DNA from: Hydractinia symbiolongicarpus
Taxonomy: Eukaryota; Cnidaria; Hydrozoa; Anthoathecata; Hydractiniidae
Direction: 5' to 3'
Length of the DNA stretch: 64,000 bases
Assembly (NCBI RefSeq): GCF_029227915.1
Contig: NC_079887.1
Coordinates: 24,799,650 to 24,863,649 of the forward strand
Shown here: in pieces, positions 39,136-51,591 of the stretch
Position numbering within the stretch: position 1 is the stretch's first letter
How the letters are laid out: each line of letters begins with the position of its first letter
The notes under the pieces: model-generated
Database searches by the model: none
Told to the model about the DNA's origin: nothing
What the model saw: only the letters and a program-made list of their open reading frames with translations
Translations under genes and position numbers: made by a program

Positions 39136-41900
39136 TGTGGAACCAATCCTAGCCGTTAGCGCGCGCTGAAGAAATGGAGACAGTTCCAAAAAATACATTT
39201 CATTCACTTTCTAGTGGCATCAATCCTTGTGAGTTACAACGGTTGCGTCACATATTTGTACCAACATGTATTCAGCGATATTTTTCTGACATTACAAGGT
39301 TTCATCGCTTTTAACAGTGAAACGATTGACTGTGGGACTTAATTGAACTGACTTTGGACTTTGACTTTATAAATGTAATAAATGAGACAATTGGACTCCA
39401 AGAAAAAACATTCTTCTTAATTTGATATGATTGCTGGAACTCAGCGATAACGTGGGCGCTGTGGTAGCTTTTTATTGAAAACTTTATATATATAAGTGAT
39501 TTTTACTGTGGAACCAATCCTAGCCGTTAGCGCGCACTGAAAAGATAGAGACAGTTTCAAAAACTACATTTCACTGACTTTCTAACAGTATAATTCCGTG
39601 TGAGCTACAACGGTTGCGCCACATATTCGTACCAACATGTATTTAGCCATATGTTTCTGATATTACTGTGTTGCATCGCTTTTGACTGCGAAACGATTGT
39701 TTGTGGGACTTAATTTAACTGATTTTTGACTTTGACATTATAAATGTGATAAATATCACAATTGAATTCCCAGAAAAAACATTCTTCTTAATTTGACATG
39801 ATTGCAGGAACTCAACGATTACACTGGGCGCTGTGGTAGCGCTTTATTTAAAAAAAATTAGATAAATAAGCAATTTTTAGTGTGGAACCAATGCTAGCCG
39901 TTAGCGCGCGCTGAAGAAATGGAGACAGTTTCAAAAACTACATTTCATTGACTTTCTAATGGCATCAATCCTTGTGATTTACGACAGTTGCGTAACGTAT
40001 TCGTACCAACATGTATTTAGCGATATTTTTCTGACATTACGAGGTTTTATCGCTTTTAACAGTGAAACGATTGACTGTGGGACTTAATTGAACTGACTTT
40101 GGACTGTCATCGATAAATGTGATGAAGGAGACAATTGGACTCCAAGAAATAACATTCCTCTTAATTTGACATGATTGCCGAAACTCAGCGATTACACTGG
40201 GCGCTGCGGTAGCGCTTCATTTAACAATTTAGATAAATAGGTCATTCTTTACTGTGGGACCGATCCTATCCGTTATGGCGCGCTGAAGAAATAGCGATAG
40301 TTTCAAAAACTACATTTCATTGACTTTCTAACGGGATCAGTCCGTTTGAGTTACAACGGTTGGGTCACATATTCGTAACAACATGTACTTAGCGATATTT
40401 TTCTAATATTACTAGGTTGCATCGCTTTTAACTATAAAACGATTGACTGTGGGACTTAATTAAACTAACTTTGGACTGTCACCTGATAAATGTGATGAAG
40501 GAGACAATTGGACTCCAAGAAATAACATTCCTCTTAATTTGACATGATTGCCGAAACTCAGCGATTACACTGGGCGCTGCGGTAGCGCTTCATTTAACAA
40601 TTTAGATAAATAGGTCATTCTTTACTGTGGGACCAATCCTATCCGTTATGGCGCGCTGAAGAAATGGAGACAGTTCCAAAAAATACATTTCATTGACTTT
40701 CTAACGGGATCAGTCCGTTTGAGTTACAACGGTTGGGTCACATATTCGTAACAACATGTATTTAGCGATATTTTTCTAATATTACTAGGTTGCATCGCTT
40801 TTAACTATAAAACGATTGACTGTGGGACTTAATTAAACTAACTTTGGACTGTCACCTGATAAATGTGATGAAGGAGACAATTGGACTCCAAGAAATAACA
40901 TTCCTCTTAATTTGACATGATTGCCGAAACTCAGCGATTACAATGGGCGCTGTGGTAGCGCTTTATTGAAAACTTTATATAAATAAGTGATTGTTACTGT
41001 GGAACCAATCCTAGCCGTTAGCGCGCGCTGAAGAAATGGAGACAGTTCCAAAAAATACATTTCATTCACTTTCTAGTGGCATCAATCCTTGTGAGTTACA
41101 ACGGTTGCGTCACATATTTGTACCAACATGTATTCAGCGATATTTTTCTGACATTACAAGGTTTCATCGCTTTTAACAGTGAAACGATTGACTGTGGGAC
41201 TTAATTGAACTGACTTTGGACTTTGACCTTATAAATGTAATAAATGAGACAATTGGACTCCAAGAAATAACATTCTTCTTAATTTGATATGATTGCTGGA
41301 ACTCAGCGATAACGTGGGCGCTGTGGTAGCGCTTTATTGAAACCTTTATATAAATAAGTGATTTTTACTGTGGAACCAATCCTAGCCGTTAGCGCGCACT
41401 GAAGAGATAGAGACAGTTTCAAAAACTGCATTTCATTGACTTTCTAACAGTATAATTCCGTGTGAGCTACAACGGTTGCGCCACATATTCGTACCAACAT
41501 GTATTTGGCGATATTTTCCTGACATTACTAGATTGCGTCGCATTTAACAGTGAAACGATTAGCTGTGGGACTTAATTAAACTGATTTTGGACTTCGACCT
41601 TATAAATGTGATAAAGGAGACAATTGGACTCCAAGAAATAACATTCTTCTTAATTTGACGTGATTGCCGGAACTCAGCGATTACACTGGGCGCTGTGGTA
41701 GCGCTTCATTTAAAAATTTAGATAAATAGGTCATTCTTTACTGCGGGACCAATCCTATCCGTTATGGCGCGCTGAAGATATAGCGATAGTTTCAAAAACT
41801 GTATTTCATTGACTTTCTAACGGGGTCAGTCCGTTTGAGTTACAACGGTTGGGTCACATATTCGTACCAACATGTATATAGCGATATTTTTCTAATATTA
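38980..41900. repeat. Long block shared with 56.2-58.7 kb, copy 1
   Basis: Units R (39136), S/I (39507), K (39881), two near-identical D-like units (40253 and 40626), R' (40998), S (41369) and T (41742). Offsets to the other copy are about 17,247 bp before 40,253 and 16,873 bp after, so one 373-bp unit is extra here. Shared rarities are GGTAGCTTTTTATTG, TTTCACTGACTTTC, GAGGTTTTATCGC, GTTATGGCGCGC and ACTGCGGGACC. Between about 39,640 and 39,850 the copies differ, because this one switches to an I-type tail. Confidence 0.82.
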
Positions 41901-43226
41901 CCAGGTTGCATCGCTTTTAACTATAAAACGATTGACTGTGGGACTTAATTAAACTAACTTTGGACTGTCACCTGATAAATGTGACGAAGGAGACAATTGG
42001 ACTCCAAGAAATAACATTCCTCTTAATTTGACATGATTGCCGAAACTCAGCGATTACACTGGGCGCTGTGGTAGCGCTTTATTGAAATCTTTATAAAAAT
42101 AAGTGATTGTTACTGTGGAACCAATCCTAGCCGTTAGCGCGCGCTGAAGAAATGGAGACAGTTCCAAAAAATACATTTCATTGACTTTCTAGTGGCATCA
42201 ATCCTTGTGAGTTACAACGGTTGCGTCACATATTTGTACCAACATGTATTCAGCGATATTTTTCTGACATTACAAGGTTTCATCGCTTTTAACAGTGAAA
42301 CGATTGACTGTGGGACTTAATTGAACTGACTTTGGACTTTGACCTTATAAATGTAATAAATGAGACAATTGGACTCCAAGAAATAACATTCTTCTTAATT
42401 TGATATGATTGCTGGAACTCAGCGATAACATGGGCGCTGTGGTAGCGCTTTATTGAAAACTTTATATAAATAAGTGATTTTTACTGTGGAACCAATCCTA
42501 GCCGTTAGCGCGCACTGAAGAGATAGAGACAGTTTCAAAAACTACATTTCATTGACGTTCTAACAGTATAATTCCGTGTGAGCTACAACGGTTGCGCCAC
42601 ATATTCGTACCAACATGTATTCAGCGATATGTTTCTGACATTACGAGGTTTCATCGCTTTTAACAGTGAAACGATTGACTGTGGGACTTAATTGAACTGA
42701 CTTTGGACTTTGACCTTATAAATGTGATAAATCAGACAATTGGACTCCAAGAATAACATTCTTTTTAATTTGACCTGATTGCTGGAACTCAGCGATTACA
42801 CTGGGCGCTGTGGTAGCGCTTTATTGAAAACTTTATATAAATAAGTGATATTTACTGTGGAACCAGTCCTAGCCGTTAGCGCGCGCTGAAGAAATGGAGA
42901 CAGTTTCAAAACTACATTTCATTGACTTTCTAGTGGCATCAATCCTTGTGAGTTACAACGGTTGCGTCACATATTTGTACCAACATGTATTCAGCGATAT
43001 TTTTTTGACATTACAAGGTTTCATCGCTTTTAACAGTGAAACGATTGACTGTGGGACTTAATTAAACTAACTTTGGACTGTCACCTGATAAATGTGACGA
43101 AGGAGACAATTGGACTCCAAGAAATAACATTCCTCTTAATTTGACATGATTGCCGAAACTCAGCGATTACACTGGGCGCTGTGGTAGCGCTTTATTGAAA
43201 ACTTTATATAAATAAGTGATTTTTAC
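41369..43226. repeat. Block shared with 50.8-53.1 kb, one unit shorter
   Basis: Units S (41369), T (41742), R' (42114), S/J mosaic (42485), U (42856). The offset to the other copy is 9,478 bp up to the unit at 42485 and 9,850 bp after it. One 372-bp unit has been removed here by joining the 5' part of S to the 3' part of J. The switch lies in CCAACATGTATTCAGCG near 42,615-42,625. Confidence 0.83.
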
Positions 43227-43597
43227 TGTGGAACCAATCCTAGCCGTTAGCGCGTGCTGAAGAAATAGCGACAGTTTCAAAAACTACATTTCATTGACTT
43301 TCTAACTGTGTCAGTCCGTTTGGGTTTCAACGGTTGGGTCACATAATCGTACCAACATGTATTTAGCGATATTTATCTGATATTACTAGGTTGTATGGCT
43401 TTTAACAGTGAAACCATTGACTGTGGGACTTAATTGAACTGATTGTGGACTGTGACCTTATAAATGTGAAAGTCAGACAATTGGACTCCAAGAAAAACAT
43501 TTTTTTTAATTTGACCTGATTGCTGGAACTCAGCGATTACACTGGGCGCTGTGGTAGCGCTTCAAATAAAAATTAAGATAAAAAAGTCATTTTTTAC
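43227..43597. repeat. Mosaic monomer V (family 2 start, C middle, B-like tail)
   Basis: The unit begins TGTGGAACC like family 2, continues GCGTGCTGAAGAAATAGCG and GGGTTTCAACGG like subtype C, and ends GGTTGTATGGCTTTTAAC like subtype B. The same three-part mosaic is found at 53076 and 55300, so it became an amplified building block. Confidence 0.8.
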
Positions 43598-44311
43598 TGT
43601 GGGACCAAACCTAGCCGTTATCGCGTGCTGAAGAAATAGCGACAGTTTCAAAAACTACATTTCATTGACTTTCTAACGGTGTCAGTCCGTTTGGGTTTCA
43701 ACGGTTGGGTCACATAATCGTATTAACATGTATTTAGCGATATTTATCTGATATTACTAGTTTGCATCGCTTTTAACAGTGAAACGATTGACTGTGGGAC
43801 TTAATTGAACTAAATTTGGACCGTGACATGATCAATGTGATAAATGAAACAAATGGACTCCAAAAAAAATTCTTCTTAATTTGACATGATTGCCGGAAGT
43901 CTGCGACTACACTGGGCGCTGTGGTAGCGCTTCATATAAAAAATTAGATAAATAAGTCGTTCTTTACTGTGGGACCAATCCTACCCGTTATCGCGCGCTG
44001 GAAAAATAGCGACAGTTTCAAAAACTACATTTCATGTTACAAAACGGTTGGGTGACATATTCGTACCAACATGTATTTAGCGATATTTTCCTGACATTAC
44101 TAGGTTGTATGGCTTTTAACAGTGAAACCATTGACTGTGGGACTTAATTGAACTGATTGTGGACTGTGACCTTATAAATGTGAAAGTCAGACAATTGGAC
44201 TCCAAGAAAAACATTTTTTTTAATTTGACCTGATTGCTGGAACTCAGCGATTACACTGGGCGCTGTGGTAGCGCTTCAAATAAAAATTAAGATAAAAAAG
44301 TCATTTTTTAC
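43598..44311. repeat. Two-unit repeat P-Q (714 bp)
   Basis: P (43598, a C-type unit with CAAACCTAGCC) and Q (43968, the short deletion unit) form a 714-bp dimer. It looks like a shortened version of the 1,455-bp P-Q-R-S repeat downstream. Diagnostic differences here are CGTATTAACATG in P and GCGCTGGAAAAATAGC in Q. Confidence 0.85.
43968..44311. repeat. Short deletion monomer Q (344 bp)
   Basis: After CATTTCAT the unit jumps directly to GTTACAAAACGGTTGGGTGAC. The segment TGACTTTCTAACGG... up to GTTTGA, about 29 bp, is gone, with two extra A's before CGG. The net loss is about 27 bp, and the junction is at 44,035/44,036. GGTGACATATTCG, with G for C, is a second marker of all Q units. Confidence 0.92.
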
Positions 44312-45397
44312 TGTGGGACCAAACCTAGCCGTTATCGCGTGCTGAAGAAATAGCGACAGTTTCAAAAACTACATTTCATTGACTTTCTAACGGTGTCAGT
44401 CCGTTTGGGTTTCAACGGTTGGGTCACATAATCGTATCAACATGTATTTAGCGATATTTATCTGATATTACTAGTTTGCATCGCTTTTAACAGTGAAACG
44501 ATTGACTGTGGGACTTAATTGAACTAAATTTGGACCGTGACATGATCAATGTGATAAATGAAACAAATGGACTCCAAAAAAAATTCTTCTTAATTTGACA
44601 TGATTGCCGGAAGTCTGCGACTACACTGGGCGCTGTGGTAGCGCTTCATATAAAAAATTAGATAAATAAGTCGTTCTTTACTGTGGGACCAATCCTACCC
44701 GTTATCGCGCGCTGAAAAAATAGCGACAGTTTCAAAAACTACATTTCATGTTACAAAACGGTTGGGTGACATATTCGTACCAACATGTATTTAGCGATAT
44801 TTTCCTGACATTACTAGGTTGTATGGCTTTTAACAGTGAAACCATTGACTGTGGGACTTAATTGAACTGATTGTGGACTGTGACCTTATAAATGTGAAAG
44901 TGAGACAATTGGACCCCAAGAAAAACATTCTTTTTAATTTGACCTGATTGCTAGAACTCAGCGATTACACTGGGCGCTGTGGTAGCGCTTTATTGAAAAC
45001 TTTATATAAATAAGTGATTTTTACTGTGGAACCAATCCTAGCCGTTAGCGCGCGCTGAAGAAATGGAGACAGTTCCAAAAAATACATTTCATTCACTTTC
45101 TAGTGGCATCAATCCTTGTGAGTTACAACGGTTGCGTCACATATTTGTACCAACATGTATTCAGCGATATTTTTCTGACATTACAAGGTTTCATCGCTTT
45201 TAACAGTGAAACGATTGACTGTGGGACTTAATTGAACTGACTTTGGACTTTGACCTTATAAATGTAATAAATGAGACAATTGGACTCCAAGAAATAACAT
45301 TCTTCTTAATTTGACCTGATTGCTGGAACTCAGCGATTACACTGGGCGCTGTGGTAGCGCTTCAAATAAAAATTAAGATAAAAAAGTCATTTTTTAC
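44312..45397. repeat. Three-unit repeat P-Q-R (1,086 bp)
   Basis: P (44312), Q (44682) and R (45025). The R unit switches near 45,300 to the tail normally found at the end of S (TTTGACCTGATTGCTGG, CTTCAAATAAAAATTAAG). One unit is therefore missing relative to the 1,455-bp repeat that follows. Confidence 0.85.
44682..45024. repeat. Short deletion monomer Q (343 bp)
   Basis: Same deletion junction (CATTTCATGTTACAAAACGG) as the unit at 43968. It reads GCGCTGAAAAAATAGC instead of GCGCTGGAAAAATAGC. Confidence 0.92.
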
Positions 45398-46852
45398 TGT
45401 GGGACCAAACCTAGCCGTTATCGCGTGCTGAAGAAATAGCGACAGTTTCAAAAACTACATTTCATTGACTTTCTAACGGTGTCAGTCCGTTTGGGTTTCA
45501 ACGGTTGGGTCACATAATCGTATCAACATGTATTTAGCGATATTTATCTGATATTACTAGTTTGCATCGCTTTTAACAGTGAAACGATTGACTGTGGGAC
45601 TTAATTGAACTAAATTTGGACCGTGACATGATCAATGTGATAAATGAAACAAATGGACTCCAAAAAAAATTCTTCTTAATTTGACATGATTGCCGGAAGT
45701 CTGCGACTACACTGGGCGCTGTGGTAGCGCTTCATATAAAAAATTAGATAAATAAGTCGTTCTTTACTGTGGGACCAATCCTACCCGTTATCGCGCGCTG
45801 AAAAAATAGCGACAGTTTCAAAAACTACATTTCATGTTACAAAACGGTTGGGTGACATATTCGTACCAACATGTATTTAGCGATATTTTCCTGACATTAC
45901 TAGGTTGTATGGCTTTTAACAGTGAAACCATTGACTGTGGGACTTAATTGAACTGATTGTGGACTGTGACCTTATAAATGTGAAAGTGAGACAATTGGAC
46001 CCCAAGAAAAACATTCTTTTTAATTTGACCTGATTGCTAGAACTCAGCGATTACACTGGGCGCTGTGGTAGCGCTTTATTGAAAACTTTATATAAATAAG
46101 TGATTTTTACTGTGGAACCAATCCTAGCCGTTAGCGCGCGCTGAAGAAATGGAGACAGTTCCAAAAAATACATTTCATTCACTTTCTAGTGGCATCAATC
46201 CTTGTGAGTTACAACGGTTGCGTCACATATTTGTACCAACATGTATTCAGCGATATTTTTCTGACATTACAAGGTTTCATCGCTTTTAACAGTGAAACGA
46301 TTGACTGTGGGACTTAATTGAACTGACTTTGGACTTTGACCTTATAAATGTAATAAATGAGACAATTGGACTCCAAGAAATAACATTCTTCTTAATTTGA
46401 TATGATTGCTGGAACTCAGCGATAACGTGGGCGCTGTGGTAGCGCTTTATTGAAAACTTTATATAAATAAGTGATTTTTACTGTGGAACCAATCCTAGCC
46501 GTTAGCGCGCACCGAAGAGATAGAGACAGTTTCAAAAACTACATTTCATTGACTTTCTAACAGTATAATTCCGTGTGAGCTACAACGGTTGCGCCACATA
46601 TTCGTACCAACATGTATTTAGCGATATTTTCCTGACATTACTAGATTGCGTTGCATTTAACAGTGAAACGATTAGCTTTGGGACTTAATTGAACTGATTG
46701 TGGACTGTGACCTTATAAATGTGAAAGTCAGACAATTGGACTCCAAGAAAAACATTTTTTTTAATTTGACCTGATTGCTGGAACTCAGCGATTACACTGG
46801 GCGCTGTGGTAGCGCTTCAAATAAAAATTAAGATAAAAAAGTCATTTTTTAC
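45398..46852. repeat. 1,455-bp higher-order repeat P-Q-R-S, copy 1
   Basis: Units P (45398, 370 bp), Q (45768, 343 bp), R (46111, 371 bp) and S (46482, 371 bp). S has the HOR-specific GCGCGCACCGAAGAG and GATTAGCTTTGGGAC. Spacing is the same to the base in the next three copies. Confidence 0.95.
45768..46110. repeat. Short deletion monomer Q (343 bp), in HOR copy 1
   Basis: Carries the identical 29-bp deletion junction, and lies between a P unit and an R unit. Confidence 0.92.
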
Positions 46853-48307
46853 TGTGGGACCAAACCTAGCCGTTATCGCGTGCTGAAGAAATAGCGACAG
46901 TTTCAAAAACTACATTTCATTGACTTTCTAACGGTGTCAGTCCGTTTGGGTTTCAACGGTTGGGTCACATAATCGTATCAACATGTATTTAGCGATATTT
47001 ATCTGATATTACTAGTTTGCATCGCTTTTAACAGTGAAACGATTGACTGTGGGACTTAATTGAACTAAATTTGGACCGTGACATGATCAATGTGATAAAT
47101 GAAACAAATGGACTCCAAAAAAAATTCTTCTTAATTTGACATGATTGCCGGAAGTCTGCGACTACACTGGGCGCTGTGGTAGCGCTTCATATAAAAAATT
47201 AGATAAATAAGTCGTTCTTTACTGTGGGACCAATCCTACCCGTTATCGCGCGCTGAAAAAATAGCGACAGTTTCAAAAACTACATTTCATGTTACAAAAC
47301 GGTTGGGTGACATATTCGTACCAACATGTATTTAGCGATATTTTCCTGACATTACTAGGTTGTATGGCTTTTAACAGTGAAACCATTGACTGTGGGACTT
47401 AATTGAACTGATTGTGGACTGTGACCTTATAAATGTGAAAGTGAGACAATTGGACCCCAAGAAAAACATTATTTTTAATTTGACCTGATTGCTAGAACTC
47501 AGCGATTACACTGGGCGCTGTGGTAGCGCTTTATTGAAAACTTTATATAAATAAGTGATTTTTACTGTGGAACCAATCCTAGCCGTTAGCGCGCGCTGAA
47601 GAAATGGAGACAGTTCCAAAAAATACATTTCATTCACTTTCTAGTGGCATCAATCCTTGTGAGTTACAACGGTTGCGTCACATATTTGTACCAACATGTA
47701 TTCAGCGATATTTTTCTGACATTACAAGGTTTCATCGCTTTTAACAGTGAAACGATTGACTGTGGGACTTAATTGAACTGACTTTGGACTTTGACCTTAT
47801 AAATGTAATAAATGAGACAATTGGACTCCAAGAAATAACATTCTTCTTAATTTGATATGATTGCTGGAACTCAGCGATAACGTGGGCGCTGTGGTAGCGC
47901 TTTATTGAAAACTTTATATAAATAAGTGATTTTTACTGTGGAACCAATCCTAGCCGTTAGCGCGCACCGAAGAGATAGAGACAGTTTCAAAAACTACATT
48001 TCATTGACTTTCTAACAGTATAATTCCGTGTGAGCTACAACGGTTGCGCCACATATTCGTACCAACATGTATTTAGCGATATTTTCCTGACATTACTAGA
48101 TTGCGTTGCATTTAACAGTGAAACGATTAGCTTTGGGACTTAATTGAACTGATTGTGGACTGTGACCTTATAAATGTGAAAGTCAGACAATTGGACTCCA
48201 AGAAAAACATTTTTTTTAATTTGACCTGATTGCTGAAACTCAGCGATTACACTGGGCGCTGTGGTAGCGCTTCAAATAAAAATTAAGATAAAAAAGTCAT
48301 TTTTTAC
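46853..48307. repeat. 1,455-bp higher-order repeat P-Q-R-S, copy 2
   Basis: Units start at 46853, 47223, 47566 and 47937. I noticed two private bases: A at 47,471 (ACATTATTTTTAA) and A at 48,236 (TTGCTGAAACTC). Otherwise it reads as copy 1. Confidence 0.95.
47223..47565. repeat. Short deletion monomer Q (343 bp), in HOR copy 2
   Basis: Carries the identical deletion junction. Its tail has the private A at 47,471. Confidence 0.92.
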
Positions 48308-49762
48308 TGTGGGACCAAACCTAGCCGTTATCGCGTGCTGAAGAAATAGCGACAGTTTCAAAAACTACATTTCATTGACTTTCTAACGGTGTCAGTCCGT
48401 TTGGGTTTCAACGGTTGGGTCACATAATCGTATCAACATGTATTTAGCGATATTTATCTGATATTACTAGTTTGCATCGCTTTTAACAGTGAAACGATTG
48501 ACTGTGGGACTTAATTGAACTAAATTTGGACCGTGACATGATCAATGTGATAAATGAAACAAATGGACTCCAAAAAAAATTCTTCTTAATTTGACATGAT
48601 TGCCGGAAGTCTGCGACTACACTGGGCGCTGTGGTAGCGCTTCATATAAAAAATTAGATAAATAAGTCGTTCTTTACTGTGGGACCAATCCTACCCGTTA
48701 TCGCGCGCTGAAAAAATAGCGACAGTTTCAAAAACTACATTTCATGTTACAAAACGGTTGGGTGACATATTCGTACCAACATGTATTTAGCGATATTTTC
48801 CTGACATTACTATGTTGTATGGCTTTTAACAGTGAAACCATTGACTGTGGGACTTAATTGAACTGATTGTGGACTGTGACCTTATAAATGTGAAAGTGAG
48901 ACAATTGGACCCCAAGAAAAACATTCTTTTTAATTTGACCTGATTGCTAGAACTCAGCGATTACACTGGGCGCTGTGGTAGCGCTTTATTGAAAACTTTA
49001 TATAAATAAGTGATTTTTACTGTGGAACCAATCCTAGCCGTTAGCGCGCGCTGAAGAAATGGAGACAGTTCCAAAAAATACATTTCATTCACTTTCTAGT
49101 GGCATCAATCCTTGTGAGTTACAACGGTTGCGTCACATATTTGTACCAACATGTATTCAGCGATATTTTTCTGACATTACAAGGTTTCATCGCTTTTAAC
49201 AGTGAAACGATTGACTGTGGGACTTAATTGAACTGACTTTGGACTTTGACCTTATAAATGTAATAAATGAGACAATTGGATTCCAAGAAATAACATTCTT
49301 CTTAATTTGATATGATTGCTGGAACTCAGCGATAACGTGGGCGCTGTGGTAGCGCTTTATTGAAAACTTTATATAAATAAGTGATTTTTACTGTGGAACC
49401 AATCCTAGCCGTTAGCGCGCACCGAAGAGATAGAGACAGTTTCAAAAACTACATTTCATTGACTTTCTAACAGTATAATTCCGTGTGAGCTACAACGGTT
49501 GCGCCACATATTCGTACCAACATGTATTTAGCGATATTTTCCTGACATTACTAGATTGCGTTGCATTTAACAGTGAAACGATTAGCTTTGGGACTTAATT
49601 GAACTGATTGTGGACTGTGACCTTATAAATGTGAAAGTCAGACAATTGGACTCCAAGAAAAACATTTTTTTTAATTTGACCTGATTGCTGGAACTCAGCG
49701 ATTACACTGGGCGCTGTGGTAGCGCTTCAAATAAAAATTAAGATAAAAAAGTCATTTTTTAC
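48308..49762. repeat. 1,455-bp higher-order repeat P-Q-R-S, copy 3
   Basis: Units start at 48308, 48678, 49021 and 49392. Private bases noticed: T at 48,813 (ACTATGTTGTATGG) and T at 49,281 (TTGGATTCCAAG). Confidence 0.95.
48678..49020. repeat. Short deletion monomer Q (343 bp), in HOR copy 3
   Basis: Carries the identical deletion junction. It has the private T at 48,813. Confidence 0.92.
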
Positions 49763-51219
49763 TGTGGGACCAAACCTAGCCGTTATCGCGTGCTGAAGAA
49801 ATAGCGACAGTTTCAAAAACTACATTTCATTGACTTTCTAACGGTGTCAGTCCGTTTGGGTTTCAACGGTTGGGTCACATAATCGTATCAACATGTATTT
49901 AGCGATATTTATCTGATATTACTAGTTTGCATCGCTTTTAACAGTGAAACGATTGACTGTGGGACTTAATTGAACTAAATTTGGACCGTGACATGATCAA
50001 TGTGATAAATGAAACAAATGGACTCCAAAAAAAATTCTTCTTAATTTGACATGATTGCCGGAAGTCTGCGACTACACTGGGCGCTGTGGTAGCGCTTCAT
50101 ATAAAAAATTAGATAAATAAGTCGTTCTTTACTGTGGGACCAATCCTACCCGTTATCGCGCGCTGAAAAAATAGCGACAGTTTCAAAAACTACATTTCAT
50201 GTTACAAAACGGTTGGGTGACATATTCGTACCAACATGTATTTAGCTATATTTTCCTGACATTACTAGGTTGTATGGCTTTTAACAGTGAAACCATTGAC
50301 TGTGGGACTTAATTGAACTGATTGTGGACTGTGACCTTATAAATGTGAAAGTGAGACAATTGGACCCCAAGAAAAACATTCTTTTTAATTTGACCTGATT
50401 GCTAGAACTCAGCGATTACACTGGGCGCTGTGGTAGCGCTTTATTGAAAACTTTATATAAATAAGTGATTTTTACTGTGGAACCAATCCTAGCCGTTAGC
50501 GCGCGCTGAAGAAATGGAGACAGTTCCAAAAAATACATTTCATTCACTTTCTAGTGGCATCAATCCTTGTGAGTTACAACGGTTGCGTCACATATTTGTA
50601 CCAACATGTATTCAGCGATATGTTTCTGACATTACAAGGTTTCATCGCTTTTAACAGTGAAACGATTGACTGTGGGACTTAATTGAACTGACTTTGGACT
50701 TTGACCTTATAAATGTAATAAATGAGACAATTGGACTCCAAGAAATAACATTCTTCTTAATTTGATATGATTGCTGGAACTCAGCGATAACGTGGGCGCT
50801 GTGGTAGCGCTTTATTGAAAACTTTATATAAATAAGTGATTTTTACTGTGGAACCAATCCTAGCCGTTAGCGCGCACCGAAGAGATAGAGACAGTTTCAA
50901 AAACTACATTTCATTGACTTTCTAACAGTATAATTCCGTGTGAGCTACAACGGTTGCGCCACATATTCGTACCAACATGTATTTAGCGATATTTTCCTGA
51001 CATTACTAGATTGCGTTGCATTTAACAGTGAAACGATTAGCTGTGGGACTTAATTAAACTGATTTTGGACTTCGACCTTATAAATGTGATAAAGGAGACA
51101 ATTGGACTCCAAGAAATAACATTCTTCTTAATTTGACGTGATTGCCGGAACTCAGCGATTACACTGGGCGCTGTGGTAGCGCTTCATTTAAAAATTTAGA
51201 TAAATAGGTCATTCTTTAC
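49763..51219. repeat. 1,455-bp higher-order repeat P-Q-R-S, copy 4 (altered end)
   Basis: Units start at 49763, 50133, 50476 and 50847. Private bases noticed: T at 50,247 (TTTAGCTATATT) and G at 50,622 (GCGATATGTTTC). Near 51,040 the S unit changes to a different tail (TTAGCTGTGGGACTTAATTA) that leads into the T unit at 51220. The homogeneous zone ends there. Confidence 0.93.
50133..50475. repeat. Short deletion monomer Q (343 bp), in HOR copy 4
   Basis: Carries the identical deletion junction. It has the private T at 50,247. Confidence 0.92.
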
Positions 51220-51591
51220 TGCGGGACCAATCCTATCCGTTATGGCGCGCTGAAGATATTGCGATAGTTTCAAAAACTGTATTTCATTGACTTTCTAACG
51301 GGGTCAGTCCGTTTGAGTTACAACGGTTGGGTCACATATTCGTACCAACATGTATATAGCGATATTTTTCTAATATTACCAGGTTGCATCGCTTTTAACT
51401 ATAAAACGATTGACTGTGGGACTTAATTAAACTAACTTTGGACTGTCACCTGATAAATGTGACGAAGGAGACAATTGGACTCCAAGAAATAACATTCCTC
51501 TTAATTTGACATGATTGCCGAAACTCAGCGATTACACTGGGCGCTGTGGTAGCGCTTTATTGAAAACTTTATAAAAATAAGTGATTGTTAC
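51220..51591. repeat. Monomer T (family 1-like, ACTGCGGGACC)
   Basis: Has TGCGGGACC, GTTATGGCGCGC, AAAACTGTATTTC and AACGGGGTCAG. The same variants occur in units 41742 and 58615. It opens the 50.8-53.1 kb block that matches 41.4-43.2 kb. Confidence 0.85.
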
